DNA of 64,000 bases, from positions 3,596,001 to 3,660,000 of the forward strand of contig CP046174.1 in assembly GCA_017161075.1 (NCBI GenBank), written 5' to 3'. Numbering within the stretch: the stretch's first letter is position 1; each line of letters begins with the position of its first letter. This document shows positions 43,700 through 51,300 of this stretch, piece by piece. The notes beneath the pieces were generated by a model. The model did not search any database. It was given only the letters and a program-made list of their open reading frames with translations, and was not told the origin of the DNA. The DNA is from Erysipelotrichaceae bacterium 66202529. Its GTDB lineage: Bacteria; Bacillota_I; Bacilli_A; Erysipelotrichales; Erysipelotrichaceae. Made by a program: the position numbers and the translations under genes.

Positions 43700-44650
43700 C
43701 TAATCCTCCTTCTCATTTCGATAGGATGCCAAAAAGACATCCATGTTTCCTTTAAACTCCAGCATGCCCATACCCTCCGGTACCAGCACAGTCTCTCCTT
43801 TTCTGATTGAGACTCCCTGTATGCTTCCTTCGCCTTCAACACACGTATAAAACGCAAAGCGCGGATGTGAGAAGGTACCCTTTTCTTCAACCTGCAGACG
43901 CATCAGGGTGTACAGTCCAGGCTCATCCCAGTATCTTGTCACATGAATTCCACGCTCAAAGCTGGAAGGATACAGTACAAATTCCGTTGAAGTATCCGGC
44001 ATATTTACATTTTCATAAACCTGTTCCGGCTGTATAGCACGCTTTTCTCCCGTAGAGGGATCCTTACGGTCATAATCATATAAGCGTAACGTACAATCTG
44101 CATTTCTGGATATATTATATGTCAGCACACCAGCTCCAATCGCATGAAGTGTACCGGCAGGAATATCAATAAACGCATCCTTGACCGCTTTCAGATATTT
44201 CAGCAGTCCCTCCCAGTCCTGTTGCTCAGTTTTCTCTTTAAATTCCTCAATCGTTTTCGCCCTATGTCCAAACTGAATCCTTCCATTTTCAGTTGTATCC
44301 AGAATTACCCATGCTTCCGGTTTTCCTCGTCCGCCATTGTATGCTCTGGCAAATGCATCATCCGGATGCAGCTGCACGGAAAGATCAGCGACGGGATCAA
44401 GTATATTGACGCGCACGGGAAGCTCATCTGTATCGCAGTTGAACCAGTGCGGGTATTCCTTGTATAATGCGGACAATGTTAGCTTCATTTCCGGAACATC
44501 ACAATCCGCATGCCCCTTCAGTGCCACGACATTATATACCTCTCCCAGCGGCTTGACATCTGTATGATAGTGAAATTCCTTTTCCAGACGGTCTCCGCCG
44601 CCCCACATACGCGGTTCATAAAACGGTAGTATTTTAACGATTTTCTTCAT
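43700..44650 (-). CDS. manA: Mannose-6-phosphate isomerase, class I (short type)
   Basis: This protein of about 316 residues interconverts mannose-6-phosphate or a related hexose phosphate with its ketose. Zinc-cupin signatures QLHPDDAFARAYNGGRGKPE and DIPAGTLHAIGAGVLTYNIS are intact. The length fits the short Firmicutes type. The ATG at 44650 is chosen because AGGAGG lies 6 nt upstream; it overlaps the end of the DeoR gene by 17 bp. With the hexulose-phosphate synthase next to it, it may isomerise a less common sugar phosphate instead of mannose-6-phosphate. Confidence 0.88.
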   Translation of the reverse strand: MKKIVKILPFYEPRMWGGGDRLEKEFHYHTDVKPLGEVYNVVALKGHADCDVPEMKLTLSALYKEYPHWFNCDTDELPVRVNILDPVADLSVQLHPDDAFARAYNGGRGKPEAWVILDTTENGRIQFGHRAKTIEEFKEKTEQQDWEGLLKYLKAVKDAFIDIPAGTLHAIGAGVLTYNISRNADCTLRLYDYDRKDPSTGEKRAIQPEQVYENVNMPDTSTEFVLYPSSFERGIHVTRYWDEPGLYTLMRLQVEEKGTFSHPRFAFYTCVEGEGSIQGVSIRKGETVLVPEGMGMLEFKGNMDVFLASYRNEKED

Positions 44651-45416
44651 ATCCATCCTCCTGTGCCATCCAGATCGGCACCTGCTTTTCATAATGCTCA
44701 TAAGCTCTCGCGGATAAAGAAGCATCCGTGATGATACCGTCAATTTCCTCCCAGCTGCACAGGGTATGAAAGCCGGATTCCTGAAATTTATCACTATCCG
44801 CTAAAACATAAATTCTTTCACTCTGACGTATCATAGCCTTTTTTGCCTCCAGCTCCTGATAGGAATGTGTGGTTGGTCCTTTCCGTTCAGATATACCGCT
44901 GGTTCCCAAAAAGCATACATCCGCATGCACGGATTCGATTGCCTGTACGCACCAGCTGCCTGTTAGAGAACGGTTTTTCTCCCGTTTCTTTCCTCCGGTC
45001 AGAAATACATTATGCAGTGATGCATCCAGTGTTTCCCAGGCCAGAAGCGAATTGGTCACAATATCCAGAGGACGGCAGGTATTCAGCAGCTTCGCAAGCT
45101 CATGTATGGTCGTTCCAGCATCCAGAAAAATTACCTTGGCATCCTTTAGAAAGCTAAGAGCATAACGGGCAATTTCCTGTTTTTTTGACACATGCTCCAT
45201 TCGTACAGGAAGCGTGTGTTCCACATCGAGCAGCGATAGTCCTGCTCCGCCATATTCCTTACGAGCAATTCCCGCAGCCTCCAGATATTTTAAATCCTTG
45301 CGAATGGTTTCCATGCTTACCTGATACTGCTCTGCAAGCTGCTGTGCCTTCACATAGCCCTGCTCCTGCAGCATTCTGGTTATTTCATTGCGGCGTTCAA
45401 AGGTTGGTATCTTCAC
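44634..45416 (-). CDS. DeoR-family regulator
   Basis: This 260-residue sugar-operon repressor has an N-terminal DeoR HTH (GYVKAQQLAEQYQVSMETIR) and a C-terminal sugar-phosphate sensor (VIFLDAGTTIHELAKLL, then VCFLGTSGISERKGPTTHSY). It is the first gene of the minus-strand operon with manA and the hexulose-phosphate synthase. Tandem direct repeats upstream (45469-45526) are its likely operators, so it probably regulates its own operon in response to a phosphorylated sugar. An AAGGAGAACGC site precedes the ATG. Confidence 0.88.
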   Translation of the reverse strand: MKIPTFERRNEITRMLQEQGYVKAQQLAEQYQVSMETIRKDLKYLEAAGIARKEYGGAGLSLLDVEHTLPVRMEHVSKKQEIARYALSFLKDAKVIFLDAGTTIHELAKLLNTCRPLDIVTNSLLAWETLDASLHNVFLTGGKKREKNRSLTGSWCVQAIESVHADVCFLGTSGISERKGPTTHSYQELEAKKAMIRQSERIYVLADSDKFQESGFHTLCSWEEIDGIITDASLSARAYEHYEKQVPIWMAQEDGYEENR

Positions 45417-45468
45417 ATTGCGTTCTCCTTCCTGATGACAGTATACGAAAATTGTAATCGGAATACAA

Positions 45469-45526
45469 ATTGCGATTTCTTGTGATTTTCTTCAATCATA
45501 CCATATATATTGCGTTTCCTTGCGAT
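45469..45526. promoter_or_regulatory. Tandem repeats upstream of deoR-manA, candidate operators
   Basis: ATTGCGATTTCTTGTGAT (45469-45486) and ATTGCG-TTTCCTTGCGAT (45509-45526) start exactly 40 bp apart, close to four helical turns. They lie 53-110 bp before the DeoR start codon. DeoR repressors often bind spaced direct repeats. Confidence 0.55.
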
Positions 45527-46025
45527 AAAGCTGTCATGTATAAAATAAAATCTATGAAAATATATCAATCCGTAAAAGACACCTTTCGCTATAGTCTGCT
45601 TTCTAATGGGACATTTTTATGTTTGAAGTATATGTCAAGCCATATTTTTCGTTAGCTTTAAGGGAATATGAAGCAGAAGGAGCTTGTACAGCTGCAGTAG
45701 CATGAGCCGCAAGGTATCCTAAAGCATCCTTATGGCTGCATCCTAATCAAAGCAGAAAAGGTAAAAAGCGATTAACTAGCTTTATGCAGATAAAAAAGGA
45801 AACGACTTCAAACTCTGTTTTTCCTTTTATTTTCTTTTTTGATTGAGCTTTCCATAATGTATAAAAAAGATTTCCACTTGTTTTTTTATCGTTCGAGCTT
45901 TCCATAAAGGAAAAAAGAGATTTCCACACCACGATCAATCTGTAATCTGCAGTATGAGAAACCTCTTATTAAGAGCTTTGGAAAAGAAGCTCCGCATGAT
46001 CAAATTCAGAATTTCCTAGTTCAGG
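45527..46025. other. Gap with 50-bp-spaced direct repeats
   Basis: No gene is supported. GAGCTTTCCATAA followed by an A-rich stretch and GATTTCCAC occurs at 45845-45877 and again at 45895-45927. An AAAAGGAAA/TTTCCTTTT stem lies at about 45795-45830. A 63-residue minus-strand frame over the repeats has no ribosome site and was not accepted as a gene. Confidence 0.45.
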
Positions 46026-47000
46026 CTACAGACCTGCCTTCTCTCTGGCCTGCGTAATGATTTCCATAACAATCAGGCTTTCCTTCTGTCCTTCCTCCAC
46101 ACGCTTCCAGTCCTGTTCACGCAAAATACGTTCAAATTCTACGAATTCAAATTTCATACGATGTACATCCGGATGAGAATTGAAACGACCTTCTTCATGA
46201 GTATCACGGTATGAGTAGGCTACCGCCGCGCAAACAGAAGCAGAGCCTTCCACCTCCAGATAACCGTTTTCTCCTTCAATCACTGCCTGCGAAGGTCCCG
46301 CACAATCCTTTGCGGCTATACATACGGATTTAAAGGTACCATAATCCAGCACTAAAACACCTGATGTATCCACACGCTTATCAATATTTGCATAATACTG
46401 TACATCCTTAGGCATACCAAACAAGCCTGCATTGAAGTGTATGTTGTATACATTCAAATCCATGAGTGCACCGCCTGCCATATCCGCATTGAATGCAGGC
46501 AGAATCTCCCCGCGTTTAAATGCATCAAAACGGGAGGAATACTGAGAATAATTACAGGATACAACATGTACGTTTCCTATTCTCTCCAGCTGCTTTTTTA
46601 ATTCGATATAATTTGGATAGTATTGGTTGGTAATTGCCTCCAGCAGCATAACCTGCTGTTGCTCAGCCAGTGCAATCAGCTCCTTTAATTCATCGACATG
46701 AACCGTGAACGGCTTTTCACAAATAACATGCTTTCCGGCAAGAATGGCTTTCCGGGTGAACTCATAATGCAAATGGTTGTTCACAGCTACATATACTGTA
46801 TCGATTTCATCCAGCTTCAGCATTTCCTCATAATCAGTAAACATATATGTGATGCCATGCTCCTCACTTAGTTTTTTCAGCTTTTCTTCAGAACGTTTGG
46901 TCGCACAGATGCCGACAAGCTCTATTCCTTTTATATCATGTACAAATTCCAGCAGGCCCTGTATTACGATCATACCTGCTCCAGCAATACCTAATTTCAT
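46026..47000 (-). CDS. Gfo/Idh/MocA-family oxidoreductase
   Basis: This protein of about 324 residues is an NAD(P)-dependent sugar oxidoreductase. The N-terminal Rossmann domain starts MKLGIAGAGMIVIQGLLEFV, and the family EKP motif is in HVICEKPFTVHVDEL, with a C-terminal alpha/beta domain containing GGALMDLNVYNIHF. The usual substrates are sugars or inositols; this one is not known. The ATG at 47000 has GAGGGA upstream and gives the family N-terminus; the frame extends to 47150 without support. It seems to be a single gene. Confidence 0.88.
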   Translation of the reverse strand: MKLGIAGAGMIVIQGLLEFVHDIKGIELVGICATKRSEEKLKKLSEEHGITYMFTDYEEMLKLDEIDTVYVAVNNHLHYEFTRKAILAGKHVICEKPFTVHVDELKELIALAEQQQVMLLEAITNQYYPNYIELKKQLERIGNVHVVSCNYSQYSSRFDAFKRGEILPAFNADMAGGALMDLNVYNIHFNAGLFGMPKDVQYYANIDKRVDTSGVLVLDYGTFKSVCIAAKDCAGPSQAVIEGENGYLEVEGSASVCAAVAYSYRDTHEEGRFNSHPDVHRMKFEFVEFERILREQDWKRVEEGQKESLIVMEIITQAREKAGL

Positions 47001-47240
47001 AACAGCTCCCTCTACTTTCTTACTCATAATGTAGCATATCTTTCTATTTCTGTGAATATAAGTTTTAAAAATTTGGTATTTTATAGAGAATACAACATTT
47101 TTTCCTTTGTATACAATTTTTCCAGCAATTTTCTGATAAGCATCCGTCACCGTTTCCTCTATTCCTCTTTCATACAGTCTGCCCGTATTTCTAAGATGAA
47201 CTGAAAGCTATCGCTTAACTGATGTTATTTTTGATACAGA

Positions 47241-47933
47241 CTATTTATATCCATAAATGGTATAAACTCCATTTTTTAATTCATATGGTATCGAATATTT
47301 TTTTAGGATTTCAGTAAATTCCTTTTCACAATCATACCATACTTTCTTTTTTACCAACTGTCCACCCTCTTCCGTAAAAAAGCGCGGTCTAACTTTTAAC
47401 CATTCAATCGCTTTATAGTTTAAGAAATTAAAGCTTTCCTCATCCAAACTGCAAAAGCAATTTGGTCCTTCATTTTTAATAAGATATTGGACATAATCTT
47501 CTGAAATGTAGTTACTGTCATCAAAAAGAGTTTTATATTCATATGGGGGAATAAATGGCAATTCCTTGCGCATTCCTATACGTAATTCTCGCCACTTTGT
47601 GTTGTTCATAAAGCTTGCTAAATTTCTTTTTGTGATGATATCCAAAATTATCTCTTTTTCGGTTTTTTTGGTAGTATATCTTCCATTAGAAATATCCTTT
47701 GCCATTCTTTCTACCCAAATCAAGAGCTGTTTATCATTCTTTTTGAATCTTTGACGGGTGAATATATAACCGTCACGCTCAATCGTTAATGAATACATCC
47801 AATCCTTTTGTATTTTTAAGCATACACCATCAGGCCAGCGAACAGAGAGTATACCATCCTTTTGTCTTTTACCACTGCCAAAATCTACAGCATTGAAACT
47901 TGTATCTGGTATTGTTGTTCCATCTGTTTCCAT
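47241..47933 (-). CDS. DUF6678-like protein with an extra N-terminal domain
   Basis: The protein of about 230 residues has a C-terminal segment that I recognise as DUF6678-like: NLASFMNNTKWRELRIGMRK, then AIEWLKVRPRF and ILKKYSIPYELKNGVYTIYG. The N-terminal 75 residues (ILSVRWPDGVCLKIQKDWMY) look like a separate small domain. DUF6678 proteins occur among small genes near secreted toxins in other bacteria, so an immunity-type role is possible, but no toxin gene is visible here. The ATG at 47933 is used; GTG at 47942 abuts the AGGAGG. A repeated leader precedes it (47944-47974). Confidence 0.65.
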   Translation of the reverse strand: METDGTTIPDTSFNAVDFGSGKRQKDGILSVRWPDGVCLKIQKDWMYSLTIERDGYIFTRQRFKKNDKQLLIWVERMAKDISNGRYTTKKTEKEIILDIITKRNLASFMNNTKWRELRIGMRKELPFIPPYEYKTLFDDSNYISEDYVQYLIKNEGPNCFCSLDEESFNFLNYKAIEWLKVRPRFFTEEGGQLVKKKVWYDCEKEFTEILKKYSIPYELKNGVYTIYGYK

Positions 47934-47943
47934 GTTCGTCACA

Positions 47944-47974
47944 CCTCCTATCTTGTATCAAATTCTGATTTCCC
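47944..47974 (-). repeat. Repeated leader copy 1 (before DUF6678-like gene)
   Basis: On the minus strand it reads GGGAAATCAGAATTTG, then ATACAAGAT and AGGAGG. The AAATYAGAAYTTG core and following AGGAGG recur before four other genes of this array. Confidence 0.5.
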
Positions 47975-47983
47975 TTTTCTTTT

Positions 47984-48145
47984 CTATGATATAGGATTGT
48001 AAACCTTTCTGACAACTATTCTTATATCTTCTGTTTCTGCAATCTTATCTCTGGCATTATATTCTTTATAAGCAAAATTGTTGTTACATCCTGTCAACAT
48101 GACACACATAAACAACACTAAAAAGTAGCTACTGGCTCTTTTCAT
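47984..48145 (-). CDS. Small putative lipoprotein
   Basis: The 53-residue peptide MKRASSYFLVLFMCVMLTGC continues NNNFAYKEYNARDKIAETED. It has a classic lipoprotein signal with lipobox LTGC, so Cys20 would be lipid-modified and the mature part is only about 34 residues. The ATG at 48145 follows a TAGGAG site. Function is unknown; the short mature part might be truncated from a longer protein or serve as a surface-anchored immunity or signalling peptide. A repeated leader precedes it. Confidence 0.6.
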   Translation of the reverse strand: MKRASSYFLVLFMCVMLTGCNNNFAYKEYNARDKIAETEDIRIVVRKVYNPIS

Positions 48146-48153
48146 AATACATT

Positions 48154-48200
48154 CTTCTCCTACAACTTCTAGATTTCTTTTTGATAAACTGGGATTTTGC
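48154..48200 (-). repeat. Repeated leader copy 2 (before lipoprotein gene)
   Basis: Minus strand: AATCCCAGTTTATC, A-rich spacer, then AAATCTAGAAGTTGTAGGAG. It matches the copy at 49349-49394 in both conserved blocks (CCAGTTTA and the AAATYWAGAASTTGTAGGAG block). Confidence 0.5.
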
Positions 48201-48242
48201 ACTGTGAGGTATGCTCATAATCTTACAAATCAAAGGGATTTA

Positions 48243-48680
48243 TTAAAACCATTTACACTTAATAGTAAAATTATTAGCATCACGGTAACCCGCTTTTCCA
48301 TAGTACTTCTCATGCATTTGATCTTTTACAGCCTGTAATTCTATTCCCGCACCACCTTTTTCTTTTACTCTTTTTTCAAGCTCTACAAGTAACATACTTC
48401 CATAGCCTTTATTCTGCTCATTATGTGAAATCACAATTTCTTCTAAAGTATATGCAAAAAGATCACCATATTGTTTGAAATAACCTATCACAAACCCTAT
48501 TGCCTTATTGTTGCAGTCCTTCATAATAAGTGCATAATTATCGTTGATACTAAATAACTGCCGTATACGTTTTCCTGCCGTTTTTTCTGTCCAGCAGTTT
48601 CCCTCGTATACGTTATATTGTTCAATATAAAAGGGTAGGACAAGCCCAATATCATCCTGTAACATTTCACTTATTTTCAT
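48243..48680 (-). CDS. GNAT-family acetyltransferase
   Basis: This 145-residue protein has the GNAT acetyl-CoA fold: EEIVISHNEQNKGYGSMLLV contains the pyrophosphate-binding Q/RxxGxG/A-type loop, followed by a C-terminal GIELQAVKDQMHEKYYGKAG segment. The substrate cannot be read. AAGGAGG precedes the ATG. It lies within the array of small genes but its spacer differs from the repeated leaders of its neighbours. Acetylation of a small molecule or protein N-terminus is possible. Confidence 0.85.
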   Translation of the reverse strand: MKISEMLQDDIGLVLPFYIEQYNVYEGNCWTEKTAGKRIRQLFSINDNYALIMKDCNNKAIGFVIGYFKQYGDLFAYTLEEIVISHNEQNKGYGSMLLVELEKRVKEKGGAGIELQAVKDQMHEKYYGKAGYRDANNFTIKCKWF

Positions 48681-48739
48681 ATGAACCTCCTTCGGAAAAT
48701 AAATTTTAATTTATAAATTTGCAACCTTAATTCTGCTGA

Positions 48740-49339
48740 TTAATCAGGTTGCTGACCATCATGTGCTTTCCACATACATTCTGTCAATTTCATATCTGTG
48801 AAAACAGCCTTGAAAGAGGAATCCTCTGGTGAACAAGCATATACCCCGAATCGAATTCGACCTCCTCCGTGATACATATGACATACTCGCATTTGTTTGA
48901 ATCTTATTCCATCCTCGGAGCACTCAATACAATAATCATCCTCTCGTCTACTCAATCGATACCAGATAGACTTTACAGAAGCGGGAATCTCTGTTGTTGC
49001 CCAATCGGAATATCCATTATTGGTTACTACACTGCCAAGATGCTGAAACTCTTTATTCTCATATTCGACAGATCCTTTTAACCAGTTTTCACTATCAAGA
49101 TACATAACAATTCCACATTGATCAAAGCGATTATGACTTTCTTCAAAATTTGTTTTTACTATAAAACTGAAGAATTTTTTATCTGTTTCCATTTGCAAAA
49201 CAGGGGCATTATCATTCTGAAAGTGATAATAAGTTCTCTGCCATAAATCTGTTTTTGGTTTTGTAATGATTTCAATTTTGTCTTCTGAAATGCTATAATC
49301 TCGTGGTTCTCTTGTCCACTTAACTTTTTTCATATCCAT
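48740..49339 (-). CDS. DUF1349-family protein
   Basis: This protein of about 199 residues is a DUF1349/concanavalin-like beta-sandwich protein: YYHFQNDNAPVLQMETDKKF, FDQCGIVMYLDSENWLKGSV and VYACSPEDSSFKAVFTDMKL are family segments. Such proteins look like carbohydrate-binding lectin folds; a function is not established. The ATG at 49339 follows AGGAGG by 9 nt. A longer frame to 49414 runs through the repeated leader and was not used. Confidence 0.82.
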   Translation of the reverse strand: MDMKKVKWTREPRDYSISEDKIEIITKPKTDLWQRTYYHFQNDNAPVLQMETDKKFFSFIVKTNFEESHNRFDQCGIVMYLDSENWLKGSVEYENKEFQHLGSVVTNNGYSDWATTEIPASVKSIWYRLSRREDDYCIECSEDGIRFKQMRVCHMYHGGGRIRFGVYACSPEDSSFKAVFTDMKLTECMWKAHDGQQPD

Positions 49340-49348
49340 TTCAATTTT

Positions 49349-49394
49349 CCTCCTACAAGTTCTAATTTCCCAGTTCAGTAAACTGGAATTTGTA
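49349..49394 (-). repeat. Repeated leader copy 3 with hairpin (before DUF1349 gene)
   Basis: Minus strand: AAATTCCAGTTTACTGAACT continues with GGGAAATTAGAACTTGTAGG and AGG. CCAGTT/AACTGG forms a perfect inner stem, and ACAAATTC/GAACTTGT an outer stem with one mismatch. The ribosome site follows the outer stem. Confidence 0.55.
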
Positions 49395-49400
49395 TATAAC

Positions 49401-49805
49401 TTAACTTTCATCATGGATATTTTCTAATCCATATTTATTTACTAATAACAAGTAACAAAAACCTAGTAAAGTTCCAACTATACCGTATATAGCATCTATT
49501 ATATCAGTTGTGTTCATAAAACCCATTACTGTTTCACATACAATATTTGCGATAATAATAAACAAGCCCAATATAATTATTTTTTTAAATGTCATTTTTT
49601 GCAAAATCCAAGTAAAACCAACACCTAAATAGAATATTAAACTTAATGCAAAATTTGAAATATGAGAATTTATTTCTGCATTGATAACTACTATCTCATT
49701 ATTGAAAGCACTTATCCAACGTATGATTGCTAGTATAGCAGCAAATAAAATTAAACAATTATACATGATTTTTATTATCTTTTTGGGCTTTAATTTATCG
49801 TTCAT
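49401..49805 (-). CDS. Small multi-span membrane protein
   Basis: This protein of about 134 residues has four predicted membrane helices (about residues 14-32, 50-68, 77-95 and 101-125), with a charged N-terminus (MNDKLKPKKIIKIMYNCLIL). The layout resembles small VanZ-like or permease-fragment proteins, but I do not recognise the family. The ATG at 49805 is used because GGGAGC lies nearby. It is the third gene of the small-gene array and is preceded by a repeated leader. Confidence 0.6.
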   Translation of the reverse strand: MNDKLKPKKIIKIMYNCLILFAAILAIIRWISAFNNEIVVINAEINSHISNFALSLIFYLGVGFTWILQKMTFKKIIILGLFIIIANIVCETVMGFMNTTDIIDAIYGIVGTLLGFCYLLLVNKYGLENIHDES

Positions 49806-49816
49806 TATCTTACTTT

Positions 49817-49873
49817 GCTCCCTTAACAAATTCTAATTTTCATTATTCTATATTACTCTAATAAACTAGAATT
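49817..49873 (-). repeat. Repeated leader copy 4 (before 49401-49805)
   Basis: Minus strand: AATTCTAGTTTATTAGAG, AT-rich spacer, then AAAATTAGAATTTGTTAAGG. AATTCTA and TAGAATT at the two ends can pair. The blocks align with copies 2 and 3. Confidence 0.5.
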
Positions 49874-50081
49874 ACTCTTCTATTTTATTAAAAATCACCG
49901 TTTCCTCTTTCATAGATATTTTACCAGCTTGATAACCATACTCCATTAGTTCCTTTTTATATTTTAAAAATGAATGGTCTATGGCTATCCCTGCAATGTC
50001 AGCAATTTCATCAAAAGTCAATTGAATCGACTGATTTCCATTTTTCTGTACATATTCCCACAAAGAATCATATTTACTCAT
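49872..50081 (-). CDS. Small conserved hypothetical protein
   Basis: The 69-residue protein MSKYDSLWEYVQKNGNQSIQ continues LTFDEIADIAGIAIDHSFLK. I recognise it as a widespread small protein of clostridia, in a family linked to regulators or modification genes, but with no known function. Helices with an HTH-like spacing (FDEIADIAGIAIDHSFLKYK) suggest nucleic-acid binding. An AAAAGGAGAATAAAGC site precedes the ATG. Its spacer lacks the repeated leader of its neighbours. Confidence 0.7.
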   Translation of the reverse strand: MSKYDSLWEYVQKNGNQSIQLTFDEIADIAGIAIDHSFLKYKKELMEYGYQAGKISMKEETVIFNKIEE

Positions 50082-50133
50082 TGCTTTATTCTCCTTTTCA
50101 AATCAAATACTTTAATTGCGAAATCGGTATTGA

Positions 50134-50466
50134 TTATTTTTTATATTTCCCAAATGCTTTTTCCTCATCAAAATGTACATCTCTAAAAAAGATAATTAGC
50201 CATATAATACATGCGATAATCGCTATATATTGCGTAAATAAATAAGATAAGATAGCGCCAATCCCCCAAATAACGGCCCATATAAGAAATAAATTTCTTT
50301 GGTCTTGACTCATTTTTGCTTTATCGTATGACTCTCTTTCTTTTTCAGATAGAGAATTAAATCCGCTGATCAGTATAGCTCCTCTCTCTTTTAAAAGTGT
50401 AAAAATAAGAGCGAGCATTAGAAAAAACAAACAGCCTATACTACTCACAATGCAACCAATATTCAT
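50134..50466 (-). CDS. DUF3784-like membrane protein
   Basis: This 110-residue protein has three membrane helices: about 4-24, 61-80 and 83-99. Between the first two is the DUF3784-like stretch LKERGAILISGFNSLSEKER with ESYDKAKM. Proteins of this type are common in Firmicutes and uncharacterised. GGAGGTGGG precedes the ATG. It is the first gene of the array next to the Crp/Fnr region, and a leader copy lies before it. Confidence 0.75.
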   Translation of the reverse strand: MNIGCIVSSIGCLFFLMLALIFTLLKERGAILISGFNSLSEKERESYDKAKMSQDQRNLFLIWAVIWGIGAILSYLFTQYIAIIACIIWLIIFFRDVHFDEEKAFGKYKK

Positions 50467-50473
50467 CTATTCC

Positions 50474-50499
50474 CACCTCCGCGAAATTCTAATCTTTAC
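50474..50499 (-). repeat. Repeated leader copy 5, partial (before DUF3784-like gene)
   Basis: Minus strand: AAAGATTAGAATTTCGCGGA then GG. Only the 3' block of the leader is recognisable here; the AGTTTA block is missing. Confidence 0.4.
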
Positions 50500-50612
50500 T
50501 TACATTTTATCATATGGATAATGGAAAGTCATTGCACTTTATAAATGGGTAAAAAAACAAGCCTTAACGATCTGCATACAAGCATGCAGCTAAGACTTGC
50601 TTTTCTTAATAA

Positions 50613-51281
50613 TTACAGAATATCCTCCAGCTTTTTCTGATCCAGGAGAATCAACACGTGTCCGTCAATCCGAAAGATTCCCTCCTTCTCCATGCGCTTC
50701 AGCTCCTGATTTAATGAGGAGCGGCTCACATGCAGGGTATTCGCCCAAATTGTCTGAGAACGTGGGAGGGGAATCCGTTCATGCTCCGATAAGTGATTCA
50801 TGCTCAGCAGCCAGTATGCAACACGCTCCTGTATCGTCTGATACATCAGACAGCTCAGCAGCATCTGGTTACGCAAACCGCGTTTTGACAGATACAGCAT
50901 GAAGGCCTTCATCATTTCCGTATCCTCCTTCAGCATGTCCTCCATATCACTTACATGCATCCAGGCAACCGTCGTCCGCTTTACAGCAACCAGTGTATAC
51001 GTATACGTTCGCTTCCCTGTAAAATACAGCAGCTCCGGAAATACATCATTATCCTCAAAATAAGCACTGCACAATACATTTCCCTGACTCGTATACTGCT
51101 CAGCCTTTAACACGCCCTCTACAACCAGACCGAAATAATCAATCGGATCATTCAAAGAACGCAGTACCTGCGAGCTTTTGTATGTTTCATACCGCAGTTT
51201 TTTACCATATACCGTATGCCGCATACAGCGATGGGCAAACATTGGTAACAAAGCAGTCCCATCCTTTGGCATGAGCATCAC
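50613..51281 (-). CDS. Crp/Fnr-family regulator
   Basis: This 222-residue protein has an N-terminal cyclic-nucleotide-binding-like domain (VVEGVLKAEQYTSQGNVLCS, then DNDVFPELLYFTGKRTYTYT) and a C-terminal Crp HTH (TIWANTLHVSRSSLNQELKR). The spaced cysteines of a true FNR iron-sulfur site are not obvious, so the ligand may be a small aromatic, a redox signal or a haem group. It is 19 bp after the sulfotransferase-thioredoxin gene on the same strand and likely regulates the redox genes upstream. Confidence 0.87.
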   Translation of the reverse strand: MMLMPKDGTALLPMFAHRCMRHTVYGKKLRYETYKSSQVLRSLNDPIDYFGLVVEGVLKAEQYTSQGNVLCSAYFEDNDVFPELLYFTGKRTYTYTLVAVKRTTVAWMHVSDMEDMLKEDTEMMKAFMLYLSKRGLRNQMLLSCLMYQTIQERVAYWLLSMNHLSEHERIPLPRSQTIWANTLHVSRSSLNQELKRMEKEGIFRIDGHVLILLDQKKLEDIL

Positions 51282-51300
51282 CCTCTCTATCTACAGGACC

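Noticed and set aside
45747..45938. 63-residue minus-strand frame over the 50-bp repeats
   Set aside because: It has no ribosome site and its sequence only reflects the two DNA repeats.
47944..50499. Integron attC sites in the small-gene array
   Set aside because: The spacers lack the RYYYAAC/GTTRRRY core pairs in the right places and there is no integron integrase in the window.
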